From assembly GCA_012799265.1 (NCBI GenBank), contig JAAZLP010000365.1:1-5045 (forward strand): a DNA stretch of 5,045 nucleotides, written 5' to 3'. Origin of the DNA: Phyllobacteriaceae bacterium (lineage in GTDB: Bacteria > Pseudomonadota > Alphaproteobacteria > Rhizobiales > Devosiaceae). Under the pieces are notes generated by a model. The model saw only the letters and a list, made by a program, of their open reading frames with translations, made no database searches and had not been told where the DNA came from. Made by a program: the position numbers and the translations under genes. This document shows, piece after piece, positions 1 through 5,000 of the stretch. How positions within the stretch are numbered: the first letter of the stretch is position 1; the number at the start of each line of letters is the position of its first letter.

Positions 1-667
1 CCTCGCCGGTCAGCTCGCCGAGTTTCTTGAGATTCTCGACAATGGCGGGACGGCTGGGGTCGGTGACGTCATCGGGACGATAGGTGGTGCGGACACGGCC
101 GATATAGCCGTCGCCTGCCATCTTCTGGTGATGGGTCAGGGGATCGAGCGCGAACTCGGTGGTGGCGATCACCTCGACATTGAAGCGATCGAGGATGGCG
201 CGTGGCAGCAGGTCGGGGGTGCCGAGCTTGGCATCGATCTGGTCGTAGATGCTGTCGGCGGTCGCGCCGGAGAGTTCGTCGGTGATGCCGAAGACGGCAT
301 GCAGCGAATGGTCGACCCAGGTCTTCGAAGGCGTACCGGCAAAGAGGTAGTAATTGTCGGCGAAGAGCTGCCAAGCCTTGCGCTGATCGGTCTCGACCGG
401 CTTGCCATCCTTGCGCGGAATGCCCAACGCGTCATAGGAAATGCCGCGGCTTTTCAACATGCGCAGAACATAGTGATCGGGCGTCAGGAAGAGCGCTGTG
501 GGGCTCGCGAAGCGGGTATTGTCTGCGAACCAGGACGGATCGGTATGCCCATGCGGGCTGACAATGGGCAGATCCCTTACCGCAGGATAAAGGTCGCGCG
601 CGATCGAGCGGGCCGGTTCGGATGCAGGGAACAGACGATCAGGGTGAAGGTGGTTTGGCTGTGTCAT
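1..667 (-). CDS. uxaC: Uronate (glucuronate) isomerase UxaC, N-terminal 222 residues, runs off the left edge
   Basis: UxaC interconverts D-glucuronate/D-fructuronate and D-galacturonate/D-tagaturonate, the first step of hexuronate catabolism, in the cytoplasm. The frame is open from the ATG at 667 to base 1 with no stop; 222 of the usual roughly 470 residues are present. Seen: the N-terminal segment HPDRLFPASEPARSIARDLY, then LPIVSPHGHTDP, in which His39 and His41 form the HxH metal-ligand pair of amidohydrolase-fold enzymes. FGIT follows at 126-129, then an ATT-x4-DPLTHH stretch at about 168-180 and a YRPDD stretch at 196-200, all matching the E. coli enzyme in order. An in-frame ATG at 712 has no ribosome binding site and adds residues unlike the family start, so 667 is preferred although its own ribosome binding site is poor. 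It is divergent from the small membrane protein gene; no uronate regulator is visible in the window. Confidence 0.93.
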   Translation of the reverse strand, partial: MTQPNHLHPDRLFPASEPARSIARDLYPAVRDLPIVSPHGHTDPSWFADNTRFASPTALFLTPDHYVLRMLKSRGISYDALGIPRKDGKPVETDQRKAWQLFADNYYLFAGTPSKTWVDHSLHAVFGITDELSGATADSIYDQIDAKLGTPDLLPRAILDRFNVEVIATTEFALDPLTHHQKMAGDGYIGRVRTTYRPDDVTDPSRPAIVENLKKLGELTGE

Positions 668-870
668 GGCTGGGTTGTGCCATGTTCCGTGGGCAGTTTC
701 AACATCTTCCATACAAGATTAAACAGCATGGCATTTGAACTAAATTAACCGCATATCAAGACGGAGATTTGGACGCGCGATGTCTCGCAGTAGCCTTGCG
801 GGGAGCGGGTGAGAACAGTCCGGAACGGCGACTGCCCAGAGCAAGATTGGCCACGAGGCCAAGCGATTGC

Positions 871-876
871 AGGAGG
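871..876 (+). promoter_or_regulatory. Ribosome binding site deciding the GTG start of the small membrane protein
   Basis: A perfect AGGAGG lies five bases before the GTG at 882. It excludes the longer TTG-initiated reading at 867, whose start would lie inside or before this site. Confidence 0.75.
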
Positions 877-881
877 GTATC

Positions 882-1049
882 GTGACCAATCTCGACTTCA
901 ACAGCATGGCCGTCGACATCGAGACGGTGCAGCGGCGTGCCCGGCGCAGCGCCCATATTCAACGCGCTCAGACCATGCTGATTGCGGCTTGTCTCGCGAC
1001 GCTGGGCGTCGTTGCGGTGGCCGGAACACTGCTCGCCAACCTCTTTTGA
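882..1049 (+). CDS. Small single-span membrane protein of unknown function (55 aa)
   Basis: I do not recognise the family. The protein is 55 residues: a polar N-terminal half with a basic patch (QRRARRSAHIQR, about 17-28), then one hydrophobic segment (about 32-55) running to the C-terminus. The basic patch before the span suggests, by the positive-inside rule, that the N-terminus is cytoplasmic and the protein is C-tail anchored in the inner membrane. The GTG start at 882 is chosen because AGGAGG at 871-876 lies five bases upstream. A TTG at 867 is in frame but would overlap that ribosome binding site. The gene stands alone, divergent from uxaC and just upstream of the candidate small RNA. 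A functional guess would be unsupported; real coding status is likely because of the strong ribosome binding site and the sensible membrane topology. Confidence 0.7.
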   Translation: MTNLDFNSMAVDIETVQRRARRSAHIQRAQTMLIAACLATLGVVAVAGTLLANLF

Positions 1050-1078
1050 TCACCAAGGCGTGAAGGCCAGGGCCAGAC

Positions 1079-1106
1079 CTTGAAGGCGGGATTTTCCTGC
1101 CTATCT
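1079..1106 (+). promoter_or_regulatory. Predicted sigma70-type promoter for the small RNA
   Basis: CTTGAA at 1079-1084 and CTATCT at 1101-1106 are separated by 16 bases. Each differs by one base from the alphaproteobacterial housekeeping consensus (CTTGAC / CTATAT). Transcription would begin near 1112-1114. The spacer carries a near-perfect dyad (AGGCGGGA at 1084-1091, TCCTGCCT at 1095-1102) that could act as an operator or, in read-through RNA from the upstream gene, as an 8-bp hairpin without a T-run. Confidence 0.5.
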
Positions 1107-1111
1107 CAGGG

Positions 1112-1254
1112 ACTAAGGAAGCGGCGTTCTCCCTCCGCGCCCTTCCCGACCAGCTGCCCCGGGTTGATCCGGGCGCCGTCCTCCCTCGGCAGCCCCCATT
1201 CCCCGACAGCTCAATGCCCGGATTGTGCTCCTCCAGCGCGATCCGGGCATTTTT
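1112..1254 (+). ncRNA. Candidate trans-acting small RNA with anti-Shine-Dalgarno loops
   Basis: About 140 nt lie between a good promoter and a strong intrinsic terminator, with no convincing reading frame of its own. The transcript would fold into GC-rich hairpins. GCGG (1121-1124) pairs with CCGC (1135-1138) around a loop ending CTCCCT. CCCGG (1158-1162) pairs with CCGGG (1169-1173). GCCG (1175-1178) pairs with CGGC (1187-1190) around the loop TCCTCCCT. The terminator stem itself has a CCTCC loop. Repeated unpaired CCTCC-like motifs are characteristic of alphaproteobacterial regulatory RNAs that block ribosome binding sites (for example the rhizobial alpha-r14/NfeR type and the Rhodobacter CcsR type). 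I cannot assign this one to a family. It could instead be the long 3' untranslated region of the small membrane protein mRNA. Ends are estimates. Confidence 0.5.
1213..1254 (+). terminator. Strong Rho-independent terminator ending the plus-strand small RNA
   Basis: The arms 1213-1229 and 1235-1251 pair over 17 bp with only two G-U wobbles around the five-base loop CCTCC (1230-1234), followed by a T-run at 1250-1254. There is no matching T-run on the other side, so it works on plus-strand transcripts only and would not stop the convergent GGDEF-EAL gene. Confidence 0.85.
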
Positions 1255-1257
1255 GTT

Positions 1258-3099
1258 TCAGGCAGAGCGTCGGGAGCTGTCGGAGGGATCCTCAGCAGAT
1301 TGGCGGAGGAGCTTCGTCGTTTCGTCGACAGAGACCGGGCGCGAAAAGCGAAAACCCTGACCCATGGGGCAGCCAAAGCGGGTCAACACCTCCAGCTGGC
1401 CATCAGTCTCGATGCCTTCGGCGACCACCCTCATATCGAGACGCCGGGCAATATCGAGAATGGCGCGAACAACCACCTCGCCGGCCTTGTCATCAATGCC
1501 CAGCCGTTCGGTGAAGGAGCGGTCGATCTTGATGACATCTACGGGAAAACTCATCAGATGCGTCAGCGAGGCAAAGCCGGTACCGAAATCATCAAGAGCG
1601 ACGAGGATGCCCTGGGCGCGAAGGGCCTCGACCGCGAGCGGCACGCTGAGATCACTGCCGCCCATAAAGACCGATTCATTGACCTCAAGGGCGATATAGC
1701 GAAGCGGCACGTCGTGGCGGGCGAAAATGGTGCCGATCCGCTCGGCAAGATCGCCGCGCTGGAAATCGCCCGTGGTGACATTGATGCCGACATGCTGGAA
1801 ATCCAGCCCCGCATCGAGCCAGACGCGAATATCGCGGGCAACCTGGTCGAGCATGTGACCGGTCAGTTCATAGGCGATGCGGGGATCCGAGAGGCCCGAA
1901 TGGAATTCGCCGGCGCTGGCGATGCGGCCATCCGGCATGGTGATGCGGGCCAGTGCTTCCAGCCCGACGATCGCCGAATTATCGAGCCGGACGATCGGCT
2001 GATAATGCGGCACCACCCAGCCTTCGGCCATGGCGCTGTCGAGCTGGCGAACCGCCTCGATGCGTTGCACCATGGCGGTACGCAGATCGGGCCGGAAGCC
2101 GCGATATCCGCCGCGATGGGTCTGCTTGGCATGGTAAAGCGCAAAATCGGCGTTTTGCGCCAGGGTTTCTTCGTCGGTGCCGTCGACCCCGTAAAGCGCG
2201 CCCCCGAGGGTAACGTGGGCCATGACACTCTGTTCGTCCACGGCCACCATGCCCATCGTGTGCGCGAGGATGGTATCGGCAGCGCCCTGTAGTTGGTCGT
2301 GATCGGAACAGCCGTCAACGAGAATGGCAAATTCATCGCCGCCGACGCGACTTGCGGAGATGTCCGCGCCACATTCGGCGAGCCGGTGCCCGACCGCGCG
2401 GATCAGTGCATCGCCGGCGAGATGGCCAATGCTGTCATTGACGAGCTTGAGATTATCAATGTCGAGCAGAATGAGCCCGAACGGCTTTTTAAGCTTGATC
2501 GCCCTTCGCAGGAATTCCTGAAAACTGGCCCGATTGGGCAGGTCTGTCAGCGGATCAAAGAAAGCCAAGCGTCGGTTGTGGCTCAGTGTGCGGTCATGCT
2601 CAATGGCCAGCGAACAGAGATGCACACTGGTGTCGACAAAGCTGCGTTCCAGCTCCGTCGGGCCACGCGAGACGTCATAGTAAAAGGCAAAAGTGCCGAT
2701 AACGCTGCCGTCGACACCGAAGATCGGCGTCGACCAGCATGCCCGCAGGCCAAGTGAGAGAGCGAGGCCGCGGTAGTCCTCCCAGAGCGGATCAGTTGCA
2801 ATATCGGTGACGAGGACGGGTTCCCTGCGCCAGGCCGCTGTGCCGCAGGAGCCGACCTTCGGGCCGATGGCAAGGTTCTCGATGGCAGCGGAAAATTCTG
2901 CAGGCAGCGTCGGCGCGGCGAGAGAATGGAGATGGCCCGTGTCATCTACAAGCAGGATGGAGCACATCACGTCTGGCGCGCTCTGCTCGACCTCGCGGCA
3001 GAGGATGCGCCCGACTTCGGCTAGCTCCATGCCACGCGCAACCGCTTCCAGCACCTCAGTCTGGACCCGGTGCAGCAATGTCATTTCACCCGTCAGCAT
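1258..3099 (-). CDS. GAF-GGDEF-EAL cyclic-di-GMP synthase/phosphodiesterase
   Basis: A 613-residue cytoplasmic signalling protein that makes and/or degrades cyclic di-GMP; no transmembrane segment is seen. The GAF sensor domain is at about 15-165 (GPKVGSCGTAAW, then TDIATDPLWEDYRGLAL). The GGDEF domain is at about 175-335, with FDPLTDLPNR, the metal/substrate stretch LDIDNLKLVND at 212-222, and intact RVGGDEF (motif 253-257). The EAL domain is at about 355-600, with EALAR at 381-385, Asn440, E472/E475 in LEVNES, DDFGTG at 503-508, Lys524, Glu561 and Gln581, so all usual phosphodiesterase residues are present. The RxxD inhibitory site that normally precedes GGDEF is absent. The ATG at 3099 is chosen because a G-rich ribosome binding site (GGGGGTGG) lies about seven bases upstream; GTG 3108 and ATG 3084 are alternatives. 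The gene is monocistronic and convergent with the small RNA. Its activity balance cannot be read from sequence; it may be mainly a phosphodiesterase with a regulatory GGDEF. Confidence 0.93.
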   Translation of the reverse strand: MLTGEMTLLHRVQTEVLEAVARGMELAEVGRILCREVEQSAPDVMCSILLVDDTGHLHSLAAPTLPAEFSAAIENLAIGPKVGSCGTAAWRREPVLVTDIATDPLWEDYRGLALSLGLRACWSTPIFGVDGSVIGTFAFYYDVSRGPTELERSFVDTSVHLCSLAIEHDRTLSHNRRLAFFDPLTDLPNRASFQEFLRRAIKLKKPFGLILLDIDNLKLVNDSIGHLAGDALIRAVGHRLAECGADISASRVGGDEFAILVDGCSDHDQLQGAADTILAHTMGMVAVDEQSVMAHVTLGGALYGVDGTDEETLAQNADFALYHAKQTHRGGYRGFRPDLRTAMVQRIEAVRQLDSAMAEGWVVPHYQPIVRLDNSAIVGLEALARITMPDGRIASAGEFHSGLSDPRIAYELTGHMLDQVARDIRVWLDAGLDFQHVGINVTTGDFQRGDLAERIGTIFARHDVPLRYIALEVNESVFMGGSDLSVPLAVEALRAQGILVALDDFGTGFASLTHLMSFPVDVIKIDRSFTERLGIDDKAGEVVVRAILDIARRLDMRVVAEGIETDGQLEVLTRFGCPMGQGFRFSRPVSVDETTKLLRQSAEDPSDSSRRSA

Positions 3100-3136
3100 A
3101 GATGCCACCCCCGTGGGATCAGACGGCGATTGTACG

Positions 3137-3193
3137 CGCTGTCCCGTAAACAGAGCGTTCCGACGATAATATGCATTGCCGATGTCCCGTTAA
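3137..3193. repeat. Pair of 14-bp direct repeats around the GGDEF-EAL promoter
   Basis: CGCTGTCCCGTAAA (3137-3150) and CGATGTCCCGTTAA (3180-3193) agree at 12 of 14 positions and are 43 bp apart, about four helical turns. One overlaps the predicted -35 and the other lies just downstream of the predicted start. The placement would suit a repressor or activator binding two sites on one face. The regulator is unknown. Confidence 0.4.
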
Positions 3194-3194
3194 G
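3166..3194 (-). promoter_or_regulatory. Predicted promoter of the GAF-GGDEF-EAL gene
   Basis: On the minus strand, CTTAAC (3194-3189) and TATTAT (3171-3166) are separated by exactly 17 bases. Each is one base or so from consensus. The start would be near 3159, giving a leader of about 60 nt. Direct repeats at 3137-3150 and 3180-3193 flank it. Confidence 0.5.
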
Positions 3195-3424
3195 GCTGGT
3201 CTGGGCGGCTGCTGGGCACGGACTTGGGCGAAGCACCGCCCCGTCAAGCGACCATAGCGCCTCGCGGCGCCAACGCGCCCTGGGTCATCAGGTTGCAGAA
3301 TGGTGAGGTTAGGCCGCCGCCGCCGCGGCGACAAGGTGGTCGTACAAAGAGCACTACCCGCCCGGGAAAGCTGCCATTTGGGTCACGAAGGCCGAGCTCC
3401 ACCGGGCAGCGTTCACCGGCGTCG
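3195..3424. other. Intergenic stretch without a recognisable gene
   Basis: These bases lie between the GGDEF-EAL promoter and the end of the DUF983 gene. Open frames here lack ribosome binding sites and resemble no family I know. Visible structure is limited to a short run of GCC triplets at about 3313-3324 ending in a 10-bp palindrome (3321-3330). There is also a 6-bp inverted repeat (GCTGCC 3370-3375, GGCAGC 3405-3410), which on the minus strand is followed by only three T residues and is too weak to call a terminator for DUF983. Confidence 0.5.
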
Positions 3425-3808
3425 TTAGCGATCCTGTTCGTCGCTCCAGCCTTTGGCCCACATCAACCCGACGATTGCGCCTTTTGCTGACGGGAGGATG
3501 GCTAGGGAGACGACCAGCGTCAGGGGGATGAGGACATAGAGGTAGAAGATGGGGTTCGACTGGCCCCTCAGCTCGATGTCCAGCATGACGATAGCCACCA
3601 AGTGAATGACGACAGTGATCACCACAAAGGGCAGGAACAGCCCTGCCTTGTAATAGGCCAGCGGTTCGCCGCAGACGGCGCATTGGTCATGCTGTTCAAG
3701 GTAGTGGTGGAACAGCCAACCCTTGCCGCATTTGGGGCACTTGCACTTCAGGCCATTCCCGATAGCGGGCCAGACGCGCTTCTCCGCGCTGTTGTTGCCG
3801 TCGATCAC
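3425..3808 (-). CDS. DUF983 family zinc-knuckle membrane protein (127 aa)
   Basis: A member of the DUF983 family, small inner-membrane proteins of unknown function that are often encoded near cytochrome oxidase genes in alphaproteobacteria. Seen in order: the family opening WPAIGNGLKCKCPKCGKGWLF with CPKCG (Cys24, Cys27), a second CAVCG knuckle (Cys43, Cys46) likely to complete a zinc site, a transmembrane segment at about 57-78, and a second at about 86-106 leading into the family tail AKGAIVGLMWAKGW. The length is normal for the family. The GTG start at 3808 is supported by GGAG (3819-3816) seven bases upstream. No oxidase genes are nearby, so the context does not explain its role here. The upstream region contains two direct repeats; no convincing terminator follows. 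Confidence 0.88.
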   Translation of the reverse strand: MIDGNNSAEKRVWPAIGNGLKCKCPKCGKGWLFHHYLEQHDQCAVCGEPLAYYKAGLFLPFVVITVVIHLVAIVMLDIELRGQSNPIFYLYVLIPLTLVVSLAILPSAKGAIVGLMWAKGWSDEQDR

Positions 3809-3866
3809 TGCGCTACTCCGTGCTCGTCGAATGAAGTTCGGTCGAGGGTAACGCTACGGGGACGGA

Positions 3867-3906
3867 AAAGTATGCGCAGGATCAACGCAACCAAAGAATG
3901 CGCAGG
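3867..3906. repeat. Pair of 14-bp direct repeats upstream of DUF983
   Basis: AAAGTATGCGCAGG (3867-3880) and AAAGAATGCGCAGG (3893-3906) match at 13 of 14 positions with a 26-bp period. Each contains the palindromic core TGCGCA. They lie 60-100 bases before the DUF983 start, where its promoter is expected, so an operator role is plausible. No clear -35/-10 pair was found for this gene. Confidence 0.45.
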
Positions 3907-3968
3907 TTGCAGCGGCATTGCCGTGGTGTCGTCTGGGGAAGAACGAGGCAAGGCGATAGCCGTCTGAC

Positions 3969-4363
3969 TCAGCACCTATTGTCGCTGGCTGAAATGGCTT
4001 TGATCTGTCGACTGCCGAAATACCCAATCAGGTAGCGGCGGATCACCGGCACGTAGCGGGCTATGTGATATTCGTTCTTACGCTCGTGCTCGACATCCTT
4101 CTCGATGGTGGCGATGAACTCTTCGGCAACATCCGAAAAACCGCGATGGGTAAGCGATTGGCCGTTCTGCACCAGCATGCAGGCATGCACCCAGCGCTGA
4201 TAGGCAAGGCGTTCGGCTTCGGCCTTGTCTTTGGTGCCGAGGGAGTAACGCTGCTGGCCCTCACCCCGCACGCTGAAGCTGACATACCAAACGCCCTTGC
4301 GGTCTTTGAAGTGTAGCCTTGCGAAAGGCTTTCGGGCGGGCTGAATTGCGGTGTCTGTCTCAT
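3969..4363 (-). pseudogene. Truncated tyrosine-recombinase (phage/island integrase) remnant
   Basis: About 130 residues remain of a protein normally of about 350-400. The readable part has the N-terminal DNA-binding region (ARLHFKDRKGVWYVSFSVRG, RYSLGTKDKAEAERLAYQRW) and the start of the SAM-like core-binding domain (EEFIATIEKD, then YVPVIRRYLIGYFG and IKAISASDNR), ending in a stop at 3969-3971. The entire catalytic domain with its R-H-R-Y residues is missing. The only ATG with a ribosome binding site (AGGGGG before ATG 4363) is one base out of frame with this body, and the body frame has no start codon between a GTG at 4526 and codons inside the domain. Both facts point to a dead gene. It sits just 3' of tRNA-Phe on the same strand, the usual place for an island integrase. 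The frame can be read upstream to 4526, but that extension looks non-coding. Confidence 0.8.
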
Positions 4364-4411
4364 AAGCCCCCTCTAGCCCCTTGCAGCTGGGCCAGCGAGC
4401 CCCGTGGGGAT

Positions 4412-4481
4412 CATACCGACGCGACGGAGCGTTGCTGCGGTTTGTGCTAGCTGGTGTGCTAACCCGCTCCGCGTCGGTATG
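4412..4481. repeat. Long imperfect inverted repeat upstream of the integrase remnant
   Basis: CATACCGACGCG plus GAGCG (4412-4431, interrupted by three extra bases) is the reverse complement of CGCTC plus CGCGTCGGTATG (4465-4481). That makes 17 paired bases around a 33-base interior that carries two of the TGTGCTAGC-like repeats. It could be a protein-binding dyad for integrase or an excisionase, or an RNA hairpin in the integrase leader. No flanking target duplication was seen, so a transposable element is not supported. Confidence 0.6.
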
Positions 4482-4548
4482 GTAAGTCGCTGATCTTAAA
4501 GGAAGGTATTTTCGGTGTGCTAGCACTGTCGTGTGCTAGCCTAGCACA
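4443..4548. repeat. Cluster of TGTGCTAGC-like repeats between integrase remnant and tRNA-Phe
   Basis: Direct copies begin at 4443 (TGTGCTAGC), 4455 (TGTGCTAAC), 4516 and 4532 (both TGTGCTAGC). An inverted copy at 4541-4548 forms a perfect dyad with the last one (TGTGCTAG, one C, CTAGCACA; 4532-4548). The position beside the tRNA and the integrase fits arm-type integrase or excisionase sites of a former attachment region. That role is inferred. Confidence 0.6.
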
Positions 4549-4612
4549 GTCTCGCGCTTTTTGGCGAACCAGCGAAAATCGCACAAGTCATTGATTTTAA
4601 AGAGAAAAATGG

Positions 4613-4688
4613 TGGTGCCCAGAGCCGGAATCGAACCAGCGACACGCGGATTTTCAATCCGCTGCTCTACCAACTGAGCTATCTGGGC
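4613..4688 (-). tRNA. tRNA-Phe (anticodon GAA), with encoded CCA
   Basis: A complete 76-base cloverleaf decoding UUU and UUC. The acceptor stem GCCCAGA pairs with TCTGGGC, the D arm is GCTC/GAGC, the anticodon stem GCGGA/TCCGC encloses the loop TTGAAAA with GAA at its centre, the T stem GCTGG/CCGGC (with one G-U) encloses TTCGATT, then discriminator A and a genomic CCA (4615-4613). The gene is intact despite the neighbouring integrase remnant, as expected if an element had integrated at its 3' end and restored it. A T-rich run follows the CCA on the minus strand. yacG lies upstream on the same strand, but a separate promoter is present. Confidence 0.98.
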
Positions 4689-4724
4689 ATCGGGCGGAGC
4701 GGCGGTTTGCCGTCAGCCACGGGC

Positions 4725-4753
4725 CTTATAGGGGAACGTTTTTTGCCGTGCAA
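4725..4753 (-). promoter_or_regulatory. Predicted promoter of tRNA-Phe
   Basis: On the minus strand, TTGCAC (4753-4748) and TATAAG (4730-4725) are separated by 17 bases. They are followed by a GC-rich discriminator (GGCCCG), typical of stable-RNA promoters under stringent control. The tRNA would have a 5' leader of about 30 nt. Confidence 0.6.
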
Positions 4754-4823
4754 GCGGGAAAAGGTGGTGTGGATAAAGGAGATGCGTCGGGAACTGTTGG
4801 AAGCCCCAATATCCCCTGCGCTT

Positions 4824-5000
4824 CTATTCCTCGTCCATGTCCCGAAGCGGCTCATCGTCCCTTGCGGGGATGACATAGGAGCCGGATAGCCAGCGATTAA
4901 GATCGATGTCAGCGCAGCGCTTCGAGCAGAAGGGCTTGAACTCTTCCACGGTTGGGCGACCGCAGATGGGGCATTTCTTTTTCGGTTGGGTCTCGGTCAT
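4824..5000 (-). CDS. yacG: Zinc-binding protein YacG (DNA gyrase inhibitor family), 58 aa
   Basis: YacG of E. coli binds GyrB and inhibits DNA gyrase; the family is small cytoplasmic zinc proteins. The frame runs from ATG 5000 to TAG 4824-4826 and encodes 58 residues, the usual size. Seen: CPICG (Cys10, Cys13), then FKPFCSKRCADIDLNRW, where Cys25 and Cys29 complete the C-x2-C-x11-C-x3-C zinc site and FCSKRC is the family hallmark. The SGSYVIP segment and acidic tail (DDEPLRDMDEE) follow, as in alphaproteobacterial members. The start overlaps the stop of an upstream frame by one base (TGATG), implying translational coupling, and the ribosome binding site is weak. Placement directly before tRNA-Phe matches an arrangement I recall from many alphaproteobacteria. 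Confidence 0.95.
   Translation of the reverse strand: MTETQPKKKCPICGRPTVEEFKPFCSKRCADIDLNRWLSGSYVIPARDDEPLRDMDEE

Noticed and set aside
128..748. Plus-strand frame of 206 codons opposite uxaC
   Set aside because: It is antisense to a clear UxaC reading frame and has no recognisable domain.
826..855. GGAAC box suggesting an EcfG general-stress promoter for the small membrane protein
   Set aside because: No CGTT-type -10 occurs at the right spacing; the nearest match reads GATT.
1225..2292. Long plus-strand open frame of 355 codons opposite the GGDEF-EAL gene
   Set aside because: It is the antisense shadow of a gene with unmistakable GGDEF and EAL motifs; its product resembles no family I know, and it would start inside the terminator.
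3119..3334. Minus-strand frame of 71 codons upstream of the GGDEF-EAL gene
   Set aside because: It needs a TTG start without a ribosome binding site, overlaps the predicted promoter, and is arginine-rich as expected of random GC-rich sequence.
3370..3410. GCTGCC/GGCAGC inverted repeat as a DUF983 terminator
   Set aside because: It has only six paired bases, a 29-base loop and three T residues after it on the minus strand.
3602..3967. Plus-strand frame of 121 codons across the DUF983 start
   Set aside because: Its first half is the shadow of DUF983 and the rest is intergenic with no family resemblance.
4412..4481. Possible miniature transposable element with terminal inverted repeats
   Set aside because: The arms are internal to the integrase leader, no target duplication flanks them, and the interior is only 33 bases.
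4679..4876. Minus-strand frame of 65 codons overlapping the end of yacG and the tRNA promoter
   Set aside because: It is an out-of-frame shadow of yacG that runs into the tRNA.
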